Notes under the pieces: model-generated
Databases searched by the model: none
What the model saw: the letters and a program-made list of their open reading frames with translations, nothing else
What the model was told of the DNA's origin: nothing
Assembly (NCBI RefSeq): GCF_958350005.1
Contig: NZ_CATWFF010000113.1
Location: 1 to 6,836 of the forward strand
Reading direction: 5' to 3'
DNA length: 6,836 bases
Source: an uncultured Megasphaera sp.
GTDB lineage: Bacteria; Bacillota; Negativicutes; Veillonellales; Megasphaeraceae
Position numbers and translations under genes: made by a program
Shown: positions 1-5,090 of the stretch, piece by piece
Layout of the letters: each line of letters begins with the position of its first letter
Position numbering within the stretch: position 1 is the first letter of the stretch

Positions 1-2
1 CA

Positions 3-359
3 TATGCCGGTCGCCCACAGGCCGTTGTCCGTCTGCAGCAGAATCTACCCTGTCTTTCTGTCCGGAATGTCAGAAAGTGTTGCGAATCAGCTGCTTGTCT
101 GCCTGCAGGCCGGCCAGACGGCCTATGGACTCCCTGTGATACCGTATGTCTCAGGCTCAGGCGACGTATACCCCAGGTCGGGATGCGATGGCCCTTCTGA
201 CCGTTCCGCGTAAGGGCTTATGCATTCGCTTACGCGCAATGGGTACCGTTTCAGCAGGGCGCATACACAGGGATTGTCCCGGGCGGACGGTCAAAGGGCT
301 GTCGCTTCCCGGCCCCCTGGTATGATGGGGAAATCCACGGCCTGTGGGCGACCGGTATG
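3..359 (+). repeat. Long inverted repeat closing a possible RNA structure
   Basis: Bases 7-25 are perfectly complementary to 337-355 (19 pairs; CCGGTCGCCC... against ...GGGCGACCGG). The helix extends outward through 3-6/356-359 with two Watson-Crick and two G-T pairs, giving 23 contiguous pairs. The arms enclose a second long helix and several hairpins in a nested order. The two non-Watson-Crick pairs are G-U on the + strand and would be A-C on the other strand, which mildly favours a + strand RNA over a plain DNA repeat. Confidence 0.7.
169..322 (+). repeat. Imperfect inner inverted repeat, about 30 pairs
   Basis: Bases 173-204 pair with 287-320. The segments are 198-204/287-293 (7 pairs), 185-196/294-305 (12), 176-183/307-314 (8) and 173-175/318-320 (3). 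They are separated by one bulged C (197), one T-T mismatch (184/306) and a three-base bulge (315-317). Three of the pairs are G-T, all of the kind tolerated in a + strand RNA. The enclosed segment 205-286 has its own hairpins at 207-236 and 270-280. This helix lies wholly inside the 3-25/337-359 helix. Confidence 0.65.
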
Positions 360-466
360 ATGGAGATATTCCTTTTCCGGCCTGCCGCCTTCTGGCATAT
401 AGTATCTGTCTATTCGGCTCCTAGCGAGCCATCTCATATCTTGTATTCACGAAAGGAGGCCTTACT

Positions 467-774
467 ATGGCCAATCGAACACCTGTTGCATCAACACTCA
501 AACTTTCCGTAACCGCCACAGTACTGTCGTGAAGTGTTCATGAAAGTGATGGATCAGGTAGAAAACTTTGAAGAACATACAGGGGGACTTCCAGGCAGCC
601 ATGCAGCATCCTGGCGTGCCAACTGTATATCCTCATACGGGCATGAAGGATAAACGGATGACTGCAGAAGATATCCGTTCATATGGAAAATCTTACTCCC
701 CATTACACCTTGATGGAGGAGCTCGTACTTCGTATACTGAAGATGAAAAAGGCATTACACCGACAAACGGTTAG
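467..774 (+). pseudogene. Broken small gene of unknown function, three frames
   Basis: A very good ribosome binding site, GAAAGGAGG at 451-459, lies seven bases before ATG 467. The frame from that ATG reads MANRTPVASTLKLSV... and stops after 21 residues at TGA 530-532. A second frame continues without a gap (EVFMKVMDQVENFEEHTGG, from 531). A third frame takes over around 575-590 and runs to TAG 772-774 (...MQHPGVPTVYPHTGM...ITPTNG). The three pieces read like one protein of about 100 residues interrupted by two frameshifts. The third piece has no ribosome binding site and only a TTG as possible start. I do not recognise the family. Alternatively the first 21 codons are a genuine tiny ORF and the rest is debris. 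A terminator-like hairpin follows at 817-861. Confidence 0.45.
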
Positions 775-816
775 TGCCCTAAAATAGTTGGATTTAGCCG
801 CCTAAGTTTGAAGTGG

Positions 817-861
817 ACCCCTTTTGTTAGACAAAAATTCTAACGAAAGGGGTTTATTTTT
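817..861 (+). terminator. Intrinsic terminator-like hairpin
   Basis: The 14-base arms at 817-830 and 840-853 (ACCCCTTTTGTTAG / CTAACGAAAGGGGT) pair with one G-T wobble around a nine-base loop. A T-rich tract follows (TTATTTTT, to 861). It ends transcription from the broken gene before the esterase. The flanking sequence (GAAGTGGACCCC) resembles the termini of IS3-family elements, so the hairpin may have arrived with an insertion sequence end. Confidence 0.65.
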
Positions 862-938
862 GTACATACAGACAAAAGAGCGAAATCTATGTTATCATGT
901 ACTATATAGGCAAATTGACAGAAATGAGGAGTGATCAA

Positions 939-2702
939 ATGGGAATTCGTAAGAAAATGGCATCATCCCTTAGCGTCGCTGTGTTGGCTGCGTCAGTGGC
1001 ACTGGCGGCTGGTCCGGAGCTGCAGGTGCCTGTCAGTCCGGATAGTTCACAGCTGGCCCCTGTGCCGGCTAAAGCGCGGAAGACGATTGTACCGGCCTAT
1101 CAGCAGCAGACGCTGCAGCATACACAGTATGGATTGGTTCAGGGGATGCGGGACGGCCAGACTCTGATCTGGAAAGGCGTTCCCTATGGAACGGCACAGC
1201 GGTGGAAAGGGCCGAAGAATCCGCCTGGCTGGGATGGTATCAGAGATGCGACGAAGACTGGGCCGGCAGCGATACAGCAGACGGCAAAGGGATATACAGG
1301 TGCAGAAGACTGCCTGAATCTCGACATATACCGCCCGGATACGGCAGAAACGAATCTACCTGTTCTCTTTTTCGTTCATGGCGGCAATAACCAGTCTGGC
1401 GATGCAGAACAGGTAAATCTGCAGCAATTTGCCGCGAAGGCCAATGTCGTAGCAATCAGCGCCAACTTTCGGCTGGGTGCCCTTGGATTTAATCCGTTGG
1501 CAGCGCTGAAACACGGCACAGCAGAAGAAAATTCCGGCAATTATACGCTGTTGGATATCCTGCAGGGCCTGGACTGGACGAAAGAGAATATTCACAGTTT
1601 TGGCGGCAATCCCGATAATATTACAGTGGCCGGTTTTTCTTCGGGCGGCCGTGATGTCATGGCACTGCTGATTTCTCCGGAAGCAAAGGGCAAGTTCCAG
1701 AAAGCCATTTCCTTTAGTGGAGGCATGACGACGGCGGATACGGCAGATTCACAGCAGATTTTTGCGGACCATCTGGCACCTTGTGTCGTAGCTGACGGCA
1801 TCAAGGCGACGGAAGAGGAGGCAAAGACGTGGCTGCTCCAGGATTCTCCGGACGTGGCCGCATATTTGCAAAGCATTTCGGCAGAACGACTGGCTAGTGC
1901 ATTTGGTCGGGCCTTTATCCGCATGAAAGGGTTTCCCCATTTGTATACGGACGGCGTCGTCCTGGCCAAAGACGGATTTCAGACGACAGCATACAACCAG
2001 GTGCCGCTGATCATGGTCAGTGGGACGAATGAATTTTCCATTTATGCTGGCAGCGATCCTTATTTCAAAGATGCTGTAGTGGACCGGACGGTGTTTACAG
2101 ATGGACAGAAAAAGAAGGAATTTCTTTTTGCCCGAAACTATGGCAGCAGGCTGTATGAGTGGTTTAACAACGAAGCATCGGCAGTACAGATGAGTCCGCA
2201 CTATGGGACGGCGCCGATATATACGCTGGCTATTGCCTATGGGGAAAATCCGGAGATTGTTGGGGAACAGAAAGCACTCCTGTCCGGGTCCGTCCATGGC
2301 ATCTGGATTCCTTTTGTTACCGGGTATACGACGGCGACGACGAAAGGGTATCCGGCCGGTTCCTTCGATAACGCCGGGGCCCTGGCTCTGACGGATACGA
2401 TACAGCAGTACATCGGCAATTTTATGCGCAGCGGCAATCCTAACGGCAAAGGGCTGCCAGAATGGAAACCCTGGTCTCCCAATGCCGAGGGAGCATCGCA
2501 GCTTGTGGTCAATGCAGACCGGACAAGGGCCTGGTACACGCAGACGTACGGCCACCAGACGGGTGATACGATCCTGAAAGAACTGGAGCAGGATACGACG
2601 CTGGAGCCCCAGGCTAAGGAGTACATCATTCGTCATGTCCTGAATGGCCGCTGGTTCAGCAGGGAGCTGGATGCGCATTTCCATACTAATCAGACAACGT
2701 AA
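939..2702 (+). CDS. Secreted type-B carboxylesterase (alpha/beta hydrolase)
   Basis: This protein is predicted to hydrolyse carboxylic ester bonds outside the cytoplasm; the natural substrate is not evident. It has 587 residues, a normal length for the carboxylesterase type B family (PF00135; para-nitrobenzyl esterase-like). The start chosen is ATG 939, because GAGGAG at 926-931 sits seven bases upstream; an in-frame ATG at 897 lacks such a site. Residues 1-24 form a signal peptide: basic MGIRKKM, a hydrophobic Ala/Val/Leu core, and a likely signal peptidase I site after ALA (residue 23). Family landmarks are EDCLNLDIY (123-131), the oxyanion-hole HGG (147-149), the nucleophile motif GFSSG (Ser234), the acidic residue in SGTNEFS (Glu365) and the histidine in SVHGIW (His453). 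The usual GESAG motif is replaced by GFSSG, but the triad appears complete. It seems monocistronic, between hairpins at 817-861 and 2849-2899. I see no confident promoter. Confidence 0.93.
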   Translation: MGIRKKMASSLSVAVLAASVALAAGPELQVPVSPDSSQLAPVPAKARKTIVPAYQQQTLQHTQYGLVQGMRDGQTLIWKGVPYGTAQRWKGPKNPPGWDGIRDATKTGPAAIQQTAKGYTGAEDCLNLDIYRPDTAETNLPVLFFVHGGNNQSGDAEQVNLQQFAAKANVVAISANFRLGALGFNPLAALKHGTAEENSGNYTLLDILQGLDWTKENIHSFGGNPDNITVAGFSSGGRDVMALLISPEAKGKFQKAISFSGGMTTADTADSQQIFADHLAPCVVADGIKATEEEAKTWLLQDSPDVAAYLQSISAERLASAFGRAFIRMKGFPHLYTDGVVLAKDGFQTTAYNQVPLIMVSGTNEFSIYAGSDPYFKDAVVDRTVFTDGQKKKEFLFARNYGSRLYEWFNNEASAVQMSPHYGTAPIYTLAIAYGENPEIVGEQKALLSGSVHGIWIPFVTGYTTATTKGYPAGSFDNAGALALTDTIQQYIGNFMRSGNPNGKGLPEWKPWSPNAEGASQLVVNADRTRAWYTQTYGHQTGDTILKELEQDTTLEPQAKEYIIRHVLNGRWFSRELDAHFHTNQTT

Positions 2703-2712
2703 AGCGAGTAAG

Positions 2713-2765
2713 GCTAAAAGGAAGCTGACCGTTTGCGCGGCAGCTTCCTTAGCTGCAGTTTAATT
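2713..2765 (+). terminator. Hairpin just after the esterase gene, weak terminator
   Basis: AAGGAAGCTG (2718-2727) pairs perfectly with CAGCTTCCTT (2741-2750) around a 13-base loop, and GCT/AGC at 2713-2715/2751-2753 extends the stem past a bulge. It begins 11 bases after the esterase stop. The following sequence is only moderately T-rich, so it may protect the mRNA 3' end rather than terminate efficiently. Confidence 0.5.
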
Positions 2766-2848
2766 TATTACTGCAAGACGTTCCGCCTAAAAAGCCGTGG
2801 CTGACATGACGAAAAGGGAGCGCTGGCTGCAATAGAATATAGATTGAT

Positions 2849-2899
2849 AATCACTCTTTTGTGCCATATCCGGATATACAAAAGGGTGATTTTCTTTAT
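2849..2899 (+). terminator. Strong intrinsic terminator
   Basis: The 14-base arms at 2849-2862 (AATCACTCTTTTGT) and 2878-2891 (ACAAAAGGGTGATT) pair with a single T-G wobble, followed by TTTTCTTTAT. The loop contains a 12-base palindrome, ATATCCGGATAT (2866-2877). This is the likely end of the esterase transcript. The A/T-rich flanks could let it work in both directions. Confidence 0.75.
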
Positions 2900-3122
2900 C
2901 TGCAGGCATATTCTCGCCATGAATGGCAGTTTTTTCAGCTGCAGCTGACGAGGTCAGTAAAAATTTAATTTCCCTCCTATCTCCTTTTCAGCAGATTTTA
3001 ATCTCCTTCTGTCATACTGGACGTATGCGGGGAGAACGGCGGACAGACGCCGTGATGCGCTGGCGCAGATGTACGGTATCAGGTGTATGGCTGTCCTGGC
3101 ACAGCCGAATTTGGCCAGCATA
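2900..3122. other. Intergenic stretch with small hairpins, no gene seen
   Basis: No open frame here has a ribosome binding site or a recognisable product. Short perfect hairpins occur at 3013-3017/3023-3027 (CATAC/GTATG), 3036-3041/3048-3053 (ACGGCG/CGCCGT) and 3089-3094/3101-3106 (GGCTGT/ACAGCC). The first part (2955-3005) is T/C-rich. The stretch lies upstream of the promoter at 3123-3151, so it would not be in the leader of the following gene's transcript if that promoter is used. Confidence 0.4.
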
Positions 3123-3151
3123 TTGTCGAGAGAATAGAATCTTAGTATAAT
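3123..3151 (+). promoter_or_regulatory. Sigma-70-type promoter of the Rpn nuclease gene
   Basis: The -35 box TTGTCG (3123-3128) and a perfect -10 box TATAAT (3146-3151) are separated by exactly 17 bases. Transcription would start near 3158, giving a very short leader that contains the ribosome binding site AAGGAAGGGTG (3158-3168) before ATG 3177. Confidence 0.7.
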
Positions 3152-3176
3152 TACCATAAGGAAGGGTGAAGCGTCC

Positions 3177-4046
3177 ATGTCTGTAACCGAACGAACTGCA
3201 GCGGAGCAGCAGGAAAAACGTCATCAGCGGGCCTTGCATATTATTAAGCGATGGCGGCTGATGGATGATGAATTCATGAAACGCTGCTTTAAGGATAACA
3301 TACCTGCTGTAGCATGTATTCTGCGTATTATTATGGAAAAAGCGGACTTGGAGGTCGTGTCTGTACAAATTGAAGACACCATTCCGAATCTTTCTGGGCA
3401 CGGTATACGGATGGACGTCCATGCAACAGACGCAGCAGGAACAGAATACGATATTGAAGTCCAGCGTGCCGATAAAGGAGCAGGAACGAAACGGGCCCGT
3501 TTTAACAGCAGTCTGATCGATCTTAACAGCCTGAAAAAGGGAAGCGACTATGAGGCGCTGCCGGAAAGCTATGTCATATTCATTACGGAAAAGGATATTT
3601 GGAAGCATGGGCTGCCGCGATATCATATTAACCGAATGATAGAAGAACTGCAGCAGCGGTTTGATGACGGAGCGCATATTATCTACGTCAATGGCGAGTA
3701 CCAGGGCAATGACGACATGGGCAGGCTGATGCATGATTTTCGCAGTGCAAAGGCAGAAGATATGGAATTGGCCCTTTTAAAAGAAACGGTAAGCCGGTAT
3801 AAGAACAACCCCGAGGAGGTGGCTGTCATGTGTGAAGAACTTGAAAAATGGAGTCTGGAAGAACGCCAGGAAGGTCGTATGGAAGGGCATAGAGAGGGAC
3901 TGCAGGAAGGTCGTGCTGAAGGAGAGAGCCGTCTGACGACGCTGCTGAAGGTCCTGAAGGCAGAGGGCCGTCTGCAGGATCTGGAACGGGCCATAGAGGA
4001 TGAAAAGGCCAGAGAAAAGCTGTACCAGGAATATCATATGGAATGA
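3177..4046 (+). CDS. Rpn/PD-(D/E)XK nuclease-family putative transposase
   Basis: The 289-residue protein belongs to the PD-(D/E)XK nuclease transposase group (PDDEXK_2, PF12784; Rpn recombination-promoting nuclease family). Members cut DNA in a divalent-metal-dependent way and have been linked to RecA-independent recombination or phage defence; the role of this copy is unknown. The core is visible. DDEFMKRCFKD (30-40) opens the domain. The active-site segment is GIRMDVHATD...YDIEVQRA, with Asp80, Glu94 and Gln96 as the D...ExQ motif. The conserved LPESYVIFITEKD (128-140) and HIIYVNGEY (167-175) strands follow. The tail (about 225-285) is charged and helical with EGR/EGH/EGL/EGR/EGE repeats (232-250), typical of this family. 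The start ATG 3177 follows AAGGAAGGGTG. The gene is complete. Its promoter is at 3123-3151, no terminator is visible after it, and the acetyltransferase begins 70 bases downstream. Confidence 0.9.
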   Translation: MSVTERTAAEQQEKRHQRALHIIKRWRLMDDEFMKRCFKDNIPAVACILRIIMEKADLEVVSVQIEDTIPNLSGHGIRMDVHATDAAGTEYDIEVQRADKGAGTKRARFNSSLIDLNSLKKGSDYEALPESYVIFITEKDIWKHGLPRYHINRMIEELQQRFDDGAHIIYVNGEYQGNDDMGRLMHDFRSAKAEDMELALLKETVSRYKNNPEEVAVMCEELEKWSLEERQEGRMEGHREGLQEGRAEGESRLTTLLKVLKAEGRLQDLERAIEDEKAREKLYQEYHME

Positions 4047-4116
4047 CAGGGGGAGGGTAAAGTAGGTTGTATAACCAGCGTATGGTATAGGTGCTGCAGC
4101 TTACTGAGCAAATACT

Positions 4117-4638
4117 ATGATTCGAAAAGCAGTACTAGAAGATTTACATTCGATTGAAGATACGTATAATGAACATTTTCAGTATGAACAGGAGCATACG
4201 GCGTTTACGGTATTCAAAAAAGGGGTATATCCAACGAAAGAGGGTGCAGAGCAGGCTATTGATAATGGCGCTTTGTACGTATATGAAGAACAGGGACGAA
4301 TTGCGGGAAGCATCATCATGGATGCCGTTCAGCCCATAGAATATGCTGCTATGCCGTGGAGGGGAAATTTTTCTGCAGAAGAAATTCTGGTCATTCATCT
4401 TCTTCTGGTACGCCCGAGTATGTCCGGCAGAGGCATTGCGTCGTTATTGTTACAATTTGCAGCAGAATTGGCGCAAAAAAATCACAGGAAAGCACTGCGC
4501 CTGGATACAGGCGCTCAAAATATTCCTGCTGTGTCTTTGTATGAAAAGGACGGATTTGAAATTATTGCCAGGGCACCTAAGAAGGTTGGCGATGTCATTG
4601 CCCATGCAAATCATCTGTATCTTGAAAAGATATTGTAA
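4117..4638 (+). CDS. GNAT-family N-acetyltransferase
   Basis: This cytoplasmic acetyltransferase should move an acetyl group from acetyl-CoA to an amine; the substrate cannot be told from the sequence. The 173 residues match one GNAT domain. The acetyl-CoA-binding motif A is HLLLVRPSMSGRGIASLLL (94-112); its loop reads S-G-R-G-I-A (103-108) where the family has Q/R-x-x-G-x-G/A, so the first position is unusual. Motif B is NIPAVSLYEKDGFE (135-148), with the customary Asn, Tyr142 and Phe147. ATG 4117 is the only available start, since an in-frame TGA lies at 4105, but the upstream ribosome binding site is poor. A weak extended -10 (TGGTATAGG, 4083-4091) could be its promoter; otherwise it is read through from the Rpn gene. 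The region is more A/T-rich than its neighbours. No GC-rich terminator follows before 4680. Confidence 0.88.
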   Translation: MIRKAVLEDLHSIEDTYNEHFQYEQEHTAFTVFKKGVYPTKEGAEQAIDNGALYVYEEQGRIAGSIIMDAVQPIEYAAMPWRGNFSAEEILVIHLLLVRPSMSGRGIASLLLQFAAELAQKNHRKALRLDTGAQNIPAVSLYEKDGFEIIARAPKKVGDVIAHANHLYLEKIL

Positions 4639-4666
4639 GGTGAATTCGCACTGATTTTGTATATTT

Positions 4667-4687
4667 TTTGTCAAATCTCTTGACAAA
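4667..4687. promoter_or_regulatory. Palindromic operator candidate over the -35 box
   Basis: TTTGTCAA (4667-4674) and TTGACAAA (4680-4687) are perfect inverted repeats around the five-base spacer ATCTC. The right half includes the whole -35 box of the promoter at 4680-4708. A dimeric regulator bound here would block RNA polymerase. The T-rich run before it does not make a terminator, because the stem has little GC. I cannot name the regulator. Confidence 0.5.
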
Positions 4688-4708
4688 TGCATACCAAAAG
4701 AGTATCAT
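4680..4708 (+). promoter_or_regulatory. Near-consensus promoter of the transporter operon
   Basis: A perfect -35 box TTGACA (4680-4685), a 17-base spacer and the -10 box TATCAT (4703-4708) make this the best promoter in the window. Transcription would start near 4715, so the RNA would contain the leader ORF (4785), the SAM-I riboswitch (4891) and then the transporter gene. A perfect 12-base palindrome ACATTGCAATGT lies at 4717-4728, just inside the predicted transcript, and could be a second operator or chance. Confidence 0.75.
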
Positions 4709-4784
4709 TCAATTCAACATTGCAATGTAATTTGATTTGGTTCTTTGTTTTATGGATTTATTCATGTATAAGGGGATTTTTACA

Positions 4785-4856
4785 ATGGGGTACTTAAAAT
4801 ATTCGACTATCATGTGTTGTTGCTGCCGGCGAATGTGCAGTAACAAGTGCTTCTGA
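4785..4856 (+). CDS. Poly-cysteine leader peptide (upstream ORF)
   Basis: This short ORF encodes 23 residues, starting MGYLKYSTIM, then four consecutive cysteines (residues 11-14; codons TGT TGT TGC TGC at 4815-4826), two arginines, and two more cysteines (18 and 22), ending at TGA 4854. The ribosome binding site AAGGGGA (4770-4776) lies eight bases before the start. In-frame ATGs at 4752 and 4764 lack such a site. It lies about 70 bases after the predicted transcription start and 35 bases before a SAM-I riboswitch that precedes a transporter gene. Poly-cysteine upstream ORFs are known in other bacteria (for example mycobacteria) as cysteine-responsive attenuators of sulfur genes. By analogy, ribosome progress through the Cys codons may report cysteine supply. 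The ORF and its ribosome binding site are seen directly; the regulatory role is inferred. It could also be chance, since short ORFs are common. Confidence 0.6.
   Translation: MGYLKYSTIMCCCCRRMCSNKCF
4817..4846 (+). promoter_or_regulatory. Hairpin formed by the Cys codons of the leader ORF
   Basis: TTGTTGCTGC (4817-4826), which is almost exactly the four Cys codons, pairs with GCAGTAACAA (4837-4846) over ten positions with one G-U pair and a ten-base loop. A ribosome on the Cys codons would prevent this hairpin. The 3' arm can alternatively pair downstream: GTGCA and TAAC (4835-4839, 4841-4844) with GTTA and TGCAC (4876-4879, 4884-4888), next to the riboswitch. Mutually exclusive hairpins linked to a run of one codon are the hallmark of translation-coupled attenuation. 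No thermodynamic calculation was possible here. Confidence 0.45.
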
Positions 4857-4890
4857 CAAGTAAGTAGTACACGAAGTTAATATTGCACAC

Positions 4891-4990
4891 GCTATCATCC
4901 AGAGCAGCCGAGGGACTGGCCTTATGACGCTGCGGCAACCTCCCGTTAGGAACGGTGCCAATTCCAGCAGGATTATACCTGACAGATGAG
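4891..4990 (+). promoter_or_regulatory. SAM-I (S-box) riboswitch
   Basis: This leader RNA element binds S-adenosylmethionine and switches off the downstream gene when SAM is plentiful. The diagnostic core is present: GAGGGACTGGCC (4909-4920), GCGGCAACC (4935-4943) and GGTGCCAATTCC (4955-4966), in the usual order. The P2 helix CAGC/GCTG, a P3 stem (CCGTT..AACGG) and a P4 stem (CAGG/CCTG, ATTATA loop) are visible. A short P1 joins ATCATC near 4894-4899 with GATGAG at 4985-4990. ACAGATG (4982-4988), which overlaps the 3' strand of P1, is perfectly complementary to CATCTGT (5025-5031) in the terminator's 5' arm. This gives the classic choice: P1 formed with SAM lets the terminator form, while without SAM the antiterminator forms. 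It controls the YeiH-family transporter that starts 100 bases later. Confidence 0.93.
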
Positions 4991-5020
4991 TGACATGTTA
5001 CGTGTCTCATTGCATTTTAT

Positions 5021-5049
5021 GCGCCATCTGTACAGGTGGCGCTTTTTTT
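5021..5049 (+). terminator. Riboswitch expression-platform terminator
   Basis: GCGCCATCT (5021-5029) pairs with AGGTGGCGC (5034-5042), with one T-G wobble, around GTAC, followed by seven T residues (5043-5049). Its 5' arm contains the antiterminator partner CATCTGT (5025-5031). A further hairpin GACATG-TTA-CGTGTC (4992-5006) lies between the aptamer and this stem. Termination here would stop transcription before the transporter start codon at 5091. Confidence 0.9.
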
Positions 5050-5090
5050 AGTGCCAGTGCGTATGACAAAATCAATAAGAGGTGTTTAAT

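Larger units (their letters stand above)
1..460. other. Gene-free, highly structured region
   Basis: I see no convincing gene in this stretch. An open frame at 4-213 has no ribosome binding site and its translation resembles no family I know. The region is rich in self-complementarity: two long inverted repeats (listed separately), and short hairpins with arms at 54-60/71-77 (CTTTCTG/CAGAAAG), 97-101/115-119, 207-214/229-236 (CGCGTAAG/CTTACGCG), 270-273/277-280 and 416-420/426-430 (GGCTC/GAGCC). A ten-base direct repeat GGTATGATGG occurs at 319-328 and 354-363. The region ends just before a strong ribosome binding site at 451-459, so it could be the 5' leader of the broken gene that follows, an independent structured RNA, or remains of a mobile element. 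It may continue upstream of the window. Confidence 0.5.

Noticed and set aside
4..213. 69-residue open frame at the left edge
   Set aside because: No ribosome binding site and no recognisable product. The bases are better explained by the inverted repeats and hairpins that overlap it.
897..938. Upstream in-frame ATG of the esterase
   Set aside because: It would add 14 residues before the signal peptide. The GAGGAG site at 926-931 is correctly spaced only for ATG 939.
915..943. Perfect -35 hexamer TTGACA at 915-920
   Set aside because: No -10 box lies 16-18 bases downstream, and that position is already inside the start of the esterase gene.
1749..2684. 311-residue open frame on the - strand opposite the esterase
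   Set aside because: Arg/Ile/Pro-rich translation with no motif, overlapping a well-supported esterase with a complete catalytic triad.
2923..3150. 75-residue open frame before the Rpn gene
   Set aside because: No ribosome binding site, and it runs through the promoter of the next gene. Its translation shows no family features.
3012..3734. 240-residue open frame on the - strand opposite the Rpn gene
   Set aside because: It is a shadow of the nuclease gene, whose D...ExQ motif and EGR tail fix the true frame.
4853..4883. Second promoter just before the riboswitch (CTGACA, 19 bases, TAATAT)
   Set aside because: The spacing is too long and the -10 box poor, while the promoter at 4680-4708 is near consensus. 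Not excluded, and it matters because it would bypass the poly-Cys ORF.
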